In this document: positions 1 through 6,641 of the stretch, piece after piece
Position numbering within the stretch: position 1 is the first letter of the stretch
Layout of the letters: the number at the start of each line of letters is the position of its first letter
NCBI GenBank assembly: GCA_022561875.1
Contig: JADFQJ010000019.1
Location: 1 to 48,669, forward strand
Origin: Bacteroidota bacterium
GTDB taxonomy: Bacteria; Bacteroidota; Bacteroidia; Bacteroidales; VadinHA17
Direction: 5' to 3'
Length of the DNA stretch: 48,669 nucleotides
Position numbers and translations under genes: made by a program
The notes under the pieces: model-generated
Told to the model about the DNA's origin: nothing
Seen by the model: the letters and a program-made list of their open reading frames with translations, nothing else
Databases searched by the model: none

Positions 1-2
1 GC

Positions 3-80
3 GTAGTTTTTCGTTATGATTTTATCCACCGGATAATTGTACCTGCCGAAGGCATTCCCACCGAAGAATGCAGCGTATAA
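3..80 (+). CDS. 3' end of an unidentified gene cut by the window edge
   Basis: The frame is open from base 3 to a TAA at 78-80 and encodes 25 residues ending in PAEGIPTEECSV. No start is present, so it can only be the carboxy end of a gene beginning outside the window. The residue mix looks protein-like, but there is no recognisable motif and no function is assigned. It could also be a chance open frame. Confidence 0.3.
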   Translation, partial: VVFRYDFIHRIIVPAEGIPTEECSV

Positions 81-169
81 CTCCTGATCAACTAAGGCAG
101 TTTTGGGGCTTTTTTCATGCTTAATAGGCTGGAAAGTCGTGCTCCGACCCGTCAAGAAAGCCGGGCAGG

Positions 170-219
170 CCCTGTGAAATGCTGCTCCGCAGCAGTGGCT
201 TCGACACTATTTCACGGGG
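170..219. repeat. Palindromic intergenic repeat, CGGGGCAGGC family
   Basis: Arms CCCTGTGAAAT (170-180) and ATTTCACGGGG (209-219) pair with one mismatch around an inner perfect hairpin GCTGC-tcc-GCAGC (181-193). The 10-mer CGGGGCAGGC follows at 215-224 and recurs exactly at 23595 and 30014 and, on the other strand, at 42278. The GTGAAAT/ATTTCAC arms also recur near 23520-23625 and 40921-40952. The gene-free stretch 81-407 otherwise holds one copy of the hipBA-flanking repeat and the hipBA promoter. Confidence 0.6.
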
Positions 220-287
220 CAGGCTTCAGTTCGTGGTACGACTAAGGGAGGCAGTACCCAGTCGGAATCCAAACTCCCATCCATCTG

Positions 288-312
288 GCCATCCCTCAGT
301 CGGAGTCCGACT
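288..312. repeat. 25-bp direct repeat, left copy flanking hipBA
   Basis: The 25 bases are identical to 2075-2099 and match no further on either side. The repeat contains a small palindrome, AGTCGG-agt-CCGACT, with a related partial copy (CAGTCGGAATCC) around 260. The two copies frame the whole hipBA unit, which suggests insertion or recombination at a repeat. Confidence 0.75.
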
Positions 313-356
313 TCCTCTGGCCTTTTCGGGCAAAAAAATTAAAAAAATACCATAAT

Positions 357-404
357 GTGTAATATGTTATACATTTTATATTATATTTGCATATTATATT
401 ACAC
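357..404 (+). promoter_or_regulatory. hipBA promoter with inverted-repeat operator
   Basis: A perfect 9-bp inverted repeat, GTGTAATAT (357-365) and ATATTACAC (396-404), brackets a Bacteroidota-type -7 box TATATTTG (382-389), just upstream of the hipB ATG at 408. No good -33 TTTG lies at the usual distance. The layout fits autorepression by the HipB-like dimer; binding is inferred. Confidence 0.6.
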
Positions 405-407
405 GTT

Positions 408-722
408 ATGAAAAAGAAGATTATATTATTACCTAAACAACAAAGAATTCTTCGGGAGCTTGGCGAAAACATCAAGTTGGCTAGATTAAGAAGAAAATTA
501 AGTGCAGATCAGGTATCAACCCGGGCTAATATTGCCCGAAAAACACTCTGGTCAATTGAAAACGGATCCTCTACAGTAAGTATTGGCGCTTATTTACAAG
601 TACTTTTTATTCTCGGTTTAGATAAAGATCTGGTTAATATTGCTAAGGATGATGAACTTGGAAGAAAATTACAGGATTCTAAATTAATAGTAAAAGAAAG
701 AGCCCCGAAAAAAAAAACGTAA
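408..722 (+). CDS. hipB: HipB-like antitoxin, XRE-family DNA-binding protein
   Basis: A 104-residue protein with a helix-turn-helix of the Xre/Cro type at about residues 17-62 (region containing LGENIKLARLRRKLSADQVS and TLWSIENGSST). The tail is very basic, ending in KERAPKKKT. It lies 7 bp before a hipA gene, the standard antitoxin-toxin order. Its role by family is to bind the operator and neutralise HipA. The open frame could start at a TTG at 387, but the ATG at 408 lies downstream of the promoter and operator and is preferred. The symbol rests on context and fold, not on close similarity to E. coli HipB. Confidence 0.82.
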   Translation: MKKKIILLPKQQRILRELGENIKLARLRRKLSADQVSTRANIARKTLWSIENGSSTVSIGAYLQVLFILGLDKDLVNIAKDDELGRKLQDSKLIVKERAPKKKT

Positions 723-729
723 AAGATAA

Positions 730-2004
730 ATGACACAAAATACGCACCAAAAAGAAGTACTTGTTTATGCTCATTGGTTGGGTTTAGATACTCCCTTTCT
801 AATGGGAACTTTAAATATTAATATTACCAGAGGAAAAGAGATTTTTTCCTTTGAATACAATGATAAGTGGTTGCAATCCGGAATCGCACAGGATTTAGAT
901 CCGGATATGGGACTATATTCAGGTCCTCAGTATTTAAGGGATGAAAAAGCAAATTTCGGATTGTTTATGGATTCATCTCCGGATCGGTGGGGACGGCTAT
1001 TAATGAGAAGAAGAGAAGCAGCTCTTGCAAGGAAAGAAGGAAGAGAAGTTAATACATTACACGAATCAGACTATCTACTGGGTGTTTTTGATGAGTATAG
1101 AATGGGTGCATTAAGGTTTAAAACTGACCCAAATGGTGAATTTCTCAATAATAATAAAAAATTCGCTTCTCCGTCATGGACTTCATTGCGAGATCTGGAG
1201 TATGCAAGTTTACAACTTGAAAAAGATGATATTTCTGAAGATCCGGAATATTTTACATGGTTAAGTATGCTTCTTGCTCCCGGTTCTTCATTAGGTGGAG
1301 CACGACCAAAAGCAAGTGTTGTAGACCCTAATGGTGAACTTTGGATAGCAAAATTTCCAAGTTTAAATGATCATAAAAACGTTGGCGCATGGGAGATGAT
1401 TATTAATCGCCTTGCAATAAAAGCCGGTTTAAATGTTGCTTATGCCAGAGCTCAAAAGTTTTATGGTAATCATCACACCTTCATAACAAAACGATTTGAT
1501 AGAAATACGAAAGGGCATAGAATTCATTTCGCTTCAGCTTTAACTATGTTGGGTTATAAAGATGGGACAGACAATACCGATGGAGTAGGTTATCTGGAGT
1601 TAGCAGAATTCCTCATACAGAAAGGTGCCAGAGTAAATGAAGATTTAGAAGAACTTTGGAGAAGAATTGTATTCTATATATGTGTTTCAAATACTGATGA
1701 TCACCTGCGCAACCATGGCTTTATCTTAACTGATAATGGATGGATTCTTTCTCCTGCATACGATATTAATCCTATCGAAACCGGCTCAGGACTAAGTTTA
1801 AATATCACTGAGGATGATAACTCATTGGATTTGAAACTGGCTTTGGAAATAGCTGAATATTTTAGACTTAACAATAAAAGAGCTAATGAAATTATCAAAC
1901 AAATAAAAGAATCAATACAACACTGGAGAGAAATATCCATCGAATATGGTATTCCGAAAACAGAGCAAGATTTAATGTCAAGAGCGTTTTCCAAAGCTTA
2001 TTAA
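730..2004 (+). CDS. hipA: HipA-family serine/threonine kinase toxin
   Basis: A 424-residue protein, close to the 440 of E. coli HipA. HipA kinases phosphorylate translation factors (glutamyl-tRNA synthetase in E. coli) and cause growth arrest or persistence. Visible elements are the HipA amino-terminal domain (about 1-130), the glycine-rich loop PGSSLGGARPKA (184-195), the ATP-contacting lysine in WIAKFP (K208), ITKRFDR (252-258), the catalytic loop SNTDDHLRNHG (320-330) and the metal-binding AYDINP (343-348). The kinase motifs look intact, so the toxin is probably active. It is cotranscribed with hipB (7-bp gap) and followed by a terminator. Its physiological substrate cannot be told from sequence. 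Confidence 0.92.
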   Translation: MTQNTHQKEVLVYAHWLGLDTPFLMGTLNINITRGKEIFSFEYNDKWLQSGIAQDLDPDMGLYSGPQYLRDEKANFGLFMDSSPDRWGRLLMRRREAALARKEGREVNTLHESDYLLGVFDEYRMGALRFKTDPNGEFLNNNKKFASPSWTSLRDLEYASLQLEKDDISEDPEYFTWLSMLLAPGSSLGGARPKASVVDPNGELWIAKFPSLNDHKNVGAWEMIINRLAIKAGLNVAYARAQKFYGNHHTFITKRFDRNTKGHRIHFASALTMLGYKDGTDNTDGVGYLELAEFLIQKGARVNEDLEELWRRIVFYICVSNTDDHLRNHGFILTDNGWILSPAYDINPIETGSGLSLNITEDDNSLDLKLALEIAEYFRLNNKRANEIIKQIKESIQHWREISIEYGIPKTEQDLMSRAFSKAY

Positions 2005-2023
2005 TATTCAAATATGTCCATTG

Positions 2024-2052
2024 CCCTAAGCTATTTTGTTTAGGGTCTTTTT
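2024..2052 (+). terminator. Intrinsic terminator of the hipBA operon
   Basis: The stem CCCTAA (2024-2029) with TTAGGG (2040-2045) has a 10-nt loop and is followed by TCTTTTT. It lies 20 bp after the hipA stop. Confidence 0.65.
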
Positions 2053-2074
2053 GTGCTTTTTGTCCCACCCACCT

Positions 2075-2099
2075 GCCATCCCTCAGTCGGAGTCCGACT
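2075..2099. repeat. 25-bp direct repeat, right copy flanking hipBA
   Basis: Exact copy of 288-312, including the AGTCGG-agt-CCGACT palindrome. It follows the hipBA terminator, so the hipBA unit with promoter and terminator sits precisely between the two copies. Confidence 0.75.
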
Positions 2100-2102
2100 G
2101 CT

Positions 2103-2204
2103 AATGATTTGAATGGGCATAACAAGAAAAATAAGCTGGGATTGAAGGGATTGAGTCCGGAGGATGTAAAAGGTTGGTTTACCAGCTTAAAAGATAAAGG
2201 ATAA
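2103..2204 (+). other. Possible gene-tail remnant between hipBA and the DUF1080 gene
   Basis: The frame 2103-2204 has no start codon but reads like a protein tail (GLSPEDVKGWFTSLKDKG followed by TAA). It begins directly after the 25-bp repeat, so it may be the end of a gene truncated when hipBA arrived. A short GCTC/GAGC hairpin with a T-run follows near 2230-2260. No family was recognised, and a chance open frame is possible. Confidence 0.3.
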
Positions 2205-2338
2205 AAGCCTGGTAACTCTTTGCACTCTGCTCTATGATATTTTGTTTGGAGCTTTTTTTACCTTCTATTTGTTTTGGTTGCCATTTACTTGACTCGCATT
2301 CGATAAATTCTTATATTAGTTGCTTTTAAACTTTATTT

Positions 2339-3058
2339 ATGAAAAGATATGTAAATAGATCAATTTTCTTTTCCACATTGTTTCTGCTGAGTAGTCTTAG
2401 TTCCTGGAGTCAGGACAAGGAATGGATCAGTTTGTTTGATGGGAAAACCTTAAACGGCTGGTCTGTTCACAGTGGTTTTGCGAAGTACAGAGTCGAGAAT
2501 GGAACAATTGTAGGAACAGCAGTAAAAGAAAGCCCCAACACGTTTTTATGTACGAATCGTGAATTCGGGGATTTTATTCTTGAATTTGAGGTATTGTTGA
2601 CCGATCCGAAGCTGAATTCGGGAGTGCAGTTCCGCAGTATGATAGCGGATAAGGAACTGATCTTCTGGTTCAGGAACGGGGATGGTATACCACAGCCAAA
2701 CACGGTTCCCGCCGACCGGGTTTATGGCTACCAGGTGGAGATTGCCACGGAAACAAATGGCAGCTCGGGAGGGGTATACGATGAGGCCCGCAGGGCATTT
2801 ATGCCATGGAGACCAGAAGCTGGTTCTGAAGCAAGCAAGGCCTTTAAAGACAATCAATGGAATAAATACAGGGTTGAATGTAAGGGAAATTCCATCAAGA
2901 CAATGGTTAATGGAATAGTATGTGCGGATTTCAGGGATTCATTGAATGACAGGGGGATAATCGGCCTGCAGGTACATGATGTTGGTGATGATCCTACACC
3001 GTATGAAGTACGCTGGAGAAATATCCGGATCATGCTGTTGAATAAGGGAACTAATTAA
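2339..3058 (+). CDS. Secreted DUF1080 (3-keto-disaccharide hydrolase-like) protein
   Basis: A 239-residue protein with a signal peptide (hydrophobic stretch about 8-24) and one DUF1080 domain. The domain is a concanavalin-like beta-sandwich now called 3-keto-disaccharide hydrolase domain. The family start EWISLFDGKTLNGW (28-41), the mid-domain LNSGVQFRS and the closing GIIGLQVHD and VRWRNIRI are all visible. Family members are abundant in Bacteroidota and Planctomycetota and act on glycans outside the cytoplasm; the exact substrate is unknown. It appears monocistronic. Confidence 0.85.
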   Translation: MKRYVNRSIFFSTLFLLSSLSSWSQDKEWISLFDGKTLNGWSVHSGFAKYRVENGTIVGTAVKESPNTFLCTNREFGDFILEFEVLLTDPKLNSGVQFRSMIADKELIFWFRNGDGIPQPNTVPADRVYGYQVEIATETNGSSGGVYDEARRAFMPWRPEAGSEASKAFKDNQWNKYRVECKGNSIKTMVNGIVCADFRDSLNDRGIIGLQVHDVGDDPTPYEVRWRNIRIMLLNKGTN

Positions 3059-3060
3059 GT

Positions 3061-3147
3061 GATTATGATAAGAAAAATTTTAATGGTGCAGTACTTTTAG
3101 CTGAGAAAGGAAACGCCATCTTTAAAAAGGGCCCGATAATTGCTTAA
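3061..3147 (+). pseudogene. Remnant of a serine hydrolase (beta-lactamase-related) gene
   Basis: The frame encodes DYDKKNFNGAVLLAEKGNAI then FKKGPIIA and stops. The pattern F-x-G-x-V-L-x-A-x-x-G-x-x-I-x-K-K-G is the characteristic amino-terminal strand of class C beta-lactamase-like serine hydrolases (PF00144), which have several hundred more residues carrying the SxxK motif. Nothing follows here and there is no start, so this is a short relic fused by chance to the DUF1080 gene end. Confidence 0.5.
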
Positions 3148-3199
3148 TAAAAAGCTCTTTTAAAAAAAATATTCAAGACAAATACTGTTTATCCAGTTC

Positions 3200-3742
3200 C
3201 TAATTCTTATCATAAACCAAAGTGGCTTTTCTTTCCCCCATTGGCGTTGAAGAAGAAGATTCAATAGAAAGAATTTTACCTCCATCGGTCAGTTTCCAAA
3301 GTTCAATACTTTTCATTTCAAAGGTTTCACCGCCTCTGTCAAAAACCATTGTTGAATTAATTGTCAGAGTCTTGCCATCATCAGACCAGGTTGCCGCTGA
3401 TTTTCTTGTCCCTCTACCAGTATCGTTTTCACTTTCATTACCATCCAGGGTCAGTTTATCTGTCGATTTCATTTCCTGACCGTCCCGGCCTGTTCGAAGC
3501 CTTTCAATAGTAAGATCGTTCCCTTCCTGCTTTATGGTCAATTTTGAAGAAGCCCCGCGAAATCTTCCTTCACCCATATTACTCTTTGATTCATTAAATG
3601 ACCACTCACCTGAAAAATTAACTTTTTCACCTTGTGAGTATAAACCCATTGGGATTAAAAAGAAAGAAACTAAAAAGGCAATTGTCAATACTTGCACAGG
3701 ATTTCTCAAGAAATTTGGATAGAGACTTTGTTTTTGTTTCAT
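3200..3742 (-). CDS. Secreted beta-rich protein of unknown function
   Basis: A 180-residue protein with a long hydrophobic amino terminus (about 15-36, ending before SQGEKVNF), so probably exported. The mature part has a lipocalin-like opening, VNFSGEWSFNESKSNMGEGR, followed by alternating strands (SSKLTIKQEGNDLTIERL, KSTDKLTLDGNE, AATWSDDGKTLTINSTM, LSIESSSSTPMGERKATLVY). Such small beta-sheet proteins are common and uncharacterised in Bacteroidota. It stands alone on the minus strand. Confidence 0.7.
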   Translation of the reverse strand: MKQKQSLYPNFLRNPVQVLTIAFLVSFFLIPMGLYSQGEKVNFSGEWSFNESKSNMGEGRFRGASSKLTIKQEGNDLTIERLRTGRDGQEMKSTDKLTLDGNESENDTGRGTRKSAATWSDDGKTLTINSTMVFDRGGETFEMKSIELWKLTDGGKILSIESSSSTPMGERKATLVYDKN

Positions 3743-3868
3743 GATATTTATTTTTAATGAGGTTTATAGTATTTAGACCAAAATGACCGGTGATTTATTC
3801 CATCGTACTACATTTTTTTCAAACTTCAAGAGACATTTGTTCAGAAAGTCGTTCTGCTAAATTACAAA

Positions 3869-4660
3869 CTAGTCAAAGCTCTTCTGTTTAATGTATTCAG
3901 GAAACAGCCGTACCTTCTTTGTTTCACCCTGGTTAAAGACCAGTTTTTCAAAATCCCGGGATTTTTTATTAAAATCGACTGTTTTGCAACTTTCTAAAAT
4001 TCGTTTCTTCATTTCCTCTCCTGAGCTTATTTTAAACTTTTCAGACAAATAGTCCCAATTCGGAGCTGTTTTACCCATAAGATGGATACAATCATAATAA
4101 TCCCGTCCCTTTTGTCTCTCCAATACAGCGCCAATTTTCATCGACAATAATATATCTATCGGTGTAACATTGATTTGAGTAAAAATATTGAATTTCTGAA
4201 TTACAGGTTTATCCGGTTCATAGTTAAAACGATGAGCTTCAGCTTCTATCTTAATTAGGAATCTTTGTTCCCGGTGACCTGATAAATTCTGATTAAAAAG
4301 TAGTTCAGGAAATATCAAATTCCGTCTGAATGCTTTTAGTTTCAGGTCTTTTTCTTTATCATCAACCCTTATATCAATACCTTCATTTTGTAATTTTTGA
4401 ATGATATTATCGGTTAATCCCATAAACACATCTCTGCTAAGATTGAAATGATCAAAGTCCAGATCTTCGCTGAAACGTTCAATGTTATGGATAATTCTAA
4501 TATTGGCGCCACCAATTAAACTTAATTTCTCACCCCATTGACTATTAAATATAATATCAAGTATCTTATACTGGAAATACTCTTTCAGCATATATCCGTA
4601 ATAGGGCTGACTGTGAAGTTGTGTTGGAAAATGTTGCCGTATTTCATTAATATCTATCAT
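3869..4660 (-). CDS. abiEii: AbiEii-family nucleotidyltransferase toxin
   Basis: A 263-residue protein of the AbiEii/DUF1814 family, the toxin of type IV AbiE toxin-antitoxin and phage-abortive systems. It has a DNA-polymerase-beta-like nucleotidyltransferase fold. Motif I, GGANIRII (50-57), and ERFSEDLDFD (61-70, D66 and D68 as metal ligands) are present, as is motif III, ERQKGRDYYDCIHL, near residues 182-195. It lies 5 bp after the AbiEi-like gene, the normal antitoxin-toxin order. All key residues look present. The cellular target is unknown here; related toxins transfer nucleotides to tRNA. Confidence 0.88.
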   Translation of the reverse strand: MIDINEIRQHFPTQLHSQPYYGYMLKEYFQYKILDIIFNSQWGEKLSLIGGANIRIIHNIERFSEDLDFDHFNLSRDVFMGLTDNIIQKLQNEGIDIRVDDKEKDLKLKAFRRNLIFPELLFNQNLSGHREQRFLIKIEAEAHRFNYEPDKPVIQKFNIFTQINVTPIDILLSMKIGAVLERQKGRDYYDCIHLMGKTAPNWDYLSEKFKISSGEEMKKRILESCKTVDFNKKSRDFEKLVFNQGETKKVRLFPEYIKQKSFD

Positions 4661-4665
4661 GGGAT

Positions 4666-5325
4666 TTAGTTTATTGCATAAACTTTTAGCATCTTAAACA
4701 CCTTGTAATCTAACGATTTACTTTTAAACCGATCTAAATATGTATATAACTTAGGTTTATTCAGACTATTTTCCAGAACAGAATTATCAAACCGGAGATG
4801 TTCTATATCTTTCTCTGTTTTATACTGGTGATTGATATAAAAAAAATCGAGAATGGCCTTCTCCATTTCTGCGAACAAGATTTTTCTGGAAAAAAGTCTC
4901 ATATTGTTTAATCCAATTTGGGAATCATAGTTAAAATCAAACAAAGTATGACCAAATCCAAACAGGGAGCTTTTTACAGTGTTATACGAGAAGTTACCGA
5001 CAGGAGTATTGAATTGATTCGTTTTTTTAGTTGTTATGGATGTTGTTGTATAAACGGCTTCCGGTATCAGATTATAAAATGACAAAGCTGTATGTAAACT
5101 AATATACGAGGGCTGGTATATCAGATTTGCTGCTAACCATGGTATGTTACCATGTATTTGCTGATCAGTGAAACAATACCATTCTCTGCGAATTTTTATA
5201 ACAAAGCCTTTTTTTTGCCAGTTGATAAGGTTTAGACGCAAAAAATCAGGAAACATTTTCTCAATATCGAAAATTGAGAAAACTTTGAATGAATCCATTT
5301 TATTTCGAAATTCTAAAAAATTCAT
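4666..5325 (-). CDS. abiEi: AbiEi-like antitoxin and transcriptional repressor
   Basis: A 219-residue protein with an amino-terminal winged helix (about 1-55, KVFSIFDIEKMFPDF and LINWQKKGFVIKIRREWYCF) and the typical AbiEi segment PSYISLHTALSFYNLIPE (about 88-105). Family members bind their own promoter through the winged helix and neutralise AbiEii through the carboxy-terminal domain without tight protein contact (type IV). It sits 5 bp before abiEii and directly behind a clear Bacteroidota promoter. Identification rests on the domain pattern and the toxin next door. Confidence 0.82.
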   Translation of the reverse strand: MNFLEFRNKMDSFKVFSIFDIEKMFPDFLRLNLINWQKKGFVIKIRREWYCFTDQQIHGNIPWLAANLIYQPSYISLHTALSFYNLIPEAVYTTTSITTKKTNQFNTPVGNFSYNTVKSSLFGFGHTLFDFNYDSQIGLNNMRLFSRKILFAEMEKAILDFFYINHQYKTEKDIEHLRFDNSVLENSLNKPKLYTYLDRFKSKSLDYKVFKMLKVYAIN

Positions 5326-5335
5326 TTTGTTTCCA

Positions 5336-5410
5336 TTAACTATACAAATATATAATTATAATTAATATATTCAAATTTTATTTCTGTTAACTATACTCTT
5401 GTATAATTAA
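5336..5410 (-). promoter_or_regulatory. abiE promoter with repeated TTAACTATAC operators
   Basis: On the minus strand a -33 TTTG (5372-5375) and a -7 TATATTTG (5345-5352) are separated by exactly 19 bp, the Bacteroidota promoter pattern, placing the start about 13 nt before the abiEi ATG. The 10-mer TTAACTATAC occurs at 5336-5345 and again at 5387-5396, one on each side of the core promoter. The second copy forms TATAC-tctt-GTATA. This fits AbiEi-style autorepression. The rest of the spacer to 5696 shows no gene or clear structure. Confidence 0.65.
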
Positions 5411-5696
5411 ATGAAATAAATGCATTCATTAAGATATTGCTTGAATAGCTTGATATTCAGCGTTCAAAAGAAATGAAAGGTCTTACGCAAAAAGCAAATT
5501 TAAAAACAAAAAGTCACATTCGGATTTATTAGAATTAATACCATGGTAAAGGTACGCTAAAGCGCACTATTTCAAATGTATACCATCCTCAGAATACCAT
5601 GCAGAAGCATGATGCTTTTTTTTAGAAGATGCAATTCAAATGCAGCAAAATATAATTTTAAACGTCTTTGTTTAAAGAACCAAAATTTATTAAACT

Positions 5697-6413
5697 ATGA
5701 AAACGTCAAAATTAATCTCATTAATCCTTGTAATTGTATTTACAACAAATGCATATGGCCAGATCAGGCTCAGAGTTACCGGTTCGGGAAAAGTTGTATC
5801 CGAAGAACGAAAAGCCGGGTACTTTAATGCCGTCGAGGTAAGTTCGGGTATAGATGTTTACCTGAGCCAGGGACAAAAGGAAAGTATTACAGTGGAAGCT
5901 GATGATAATCTTCACGAGTATATTATAACCGAAGTGAGGAATAATACACTAAAGGTTTATAGTAAAGCGAATATCCGGAAAGCAGAAGCAAAAAAGGTGC
6001 ATGTTACCATAAAAGATGTGGAAAAGATATCTGTTTCGAGTGCAGGTGATGTATATGGTGAAACTTTGATTAAGACGGATGAATTGTCACTTTCAGCAAG
6101 CAGCGCCGGTGATATTAAGTTAAAAATTGAAGTTACCAGGCTAAAATGCAGGATCAGCAGTTCGGGTGATATAGATCTTGAAGGCATTGCCGATGAACTG
6201 GAAGCTGACCTCAGCAGCGCTGGCGACCTGAAAGCTTTTGACCTTAAAACCCGTATAGCTGATGTTTCCACTTCGAGTGCCGGTGATGCAAGAATCACTG
6301 TGACAGAAAAACTTCGTGCCCGCGCCAGTAGCGCCGGTGATATTTATTACAAGGGTAATCCACAACAAGTTGACGCACATTCTTCAAGTGCGGGTGGTAT
6401 TCATAAAAAGTAA
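5697..6413 (+). CDS. Secreted GIN-domain (DUF2807) beta-solenoid protein
   Basis: A 238-residue protein with a signal peptide (ISLILVIVFTTNAYGQ, about 6-21). The rest is the putative auto-transporter adhesin head GIN domain (DUF2807). It opens with GSGKVVSEERKAGYFNAVEV and then repeats a turn motif S-S-A-G-D or a close variant about eight times (VSSAGD, SSAGDI, SSSGDI, SSAGDL, SSAGDA, SSAGDI, SSAGGI), each marking a beta-helix coil. Such proteins are periplasmic or surface-located in Bacteroidota, with no established function. A strong terminator follows. Confidence 0.85.
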   Translation: MKTSKLISLILVIVFTTNAYGQIRLRVTGSGKVVSEERKAGYFNAVEVSSGIDVYLSQGQKESITVEADDNLHEYIITEVRNNTLKVYSKANIRKAEAKKVHVTIKDVEKISVSSAGDVYGETLIKTDELSLSASSAGDIKLKIEVTRLKCRISSSGDIDLEGIADELEADLSSAGDLKAFDLKTRIADVSTSSAGDARITVTEKLRARASSAGDIYYKGNPQQVDAHSSSAGGIHKK

Positions 6414-6498
6414 AAACGAAGCTGATTCGTGCAGGAAAAAAGAACCGGGAAAATTCTCACGGACTCATATATAAACTGATCATTACACAGTATGTATT

Positions 6499-6536
6499 AC
6501 AGGGAAAATAATTAAAATTATTCTCCCTGTTTTTTT
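6499..6536 (+). terminator. Intrinsic terminator after the GIN-domain gene
   Basis: ACAGGGA-a-AATAAT pairs with ATTATT-c-TCCCTGT (to 6530) with one internal mismatch and a short loop, and is followed by seven T. It lies about 85 bp after the stop. Confidence 0.8.
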
Positions 6537-6641
6537 ATTCTACTTATTACTACGCAACTCATCAGTTGAGATATTTCTTTGTGATTTATGACTTATTATT
6601 TGTAATTTCATCAATGATTTTTGAATCAATATTTATTCATA

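Noticed and set aside
1701-1994. Minus-strand 97-codon frame inside hipA
   Set aside because: It is the complement of conserved HipA kinase motifs; codon structure belongs to hipA.
5576-5827. Open frame of 83 codons before and into the GIN-domain gene
   Set aside because: It overlaps the clear signal-peptide start of the GIN-domain gene in another frame and has no protein-like pattern.
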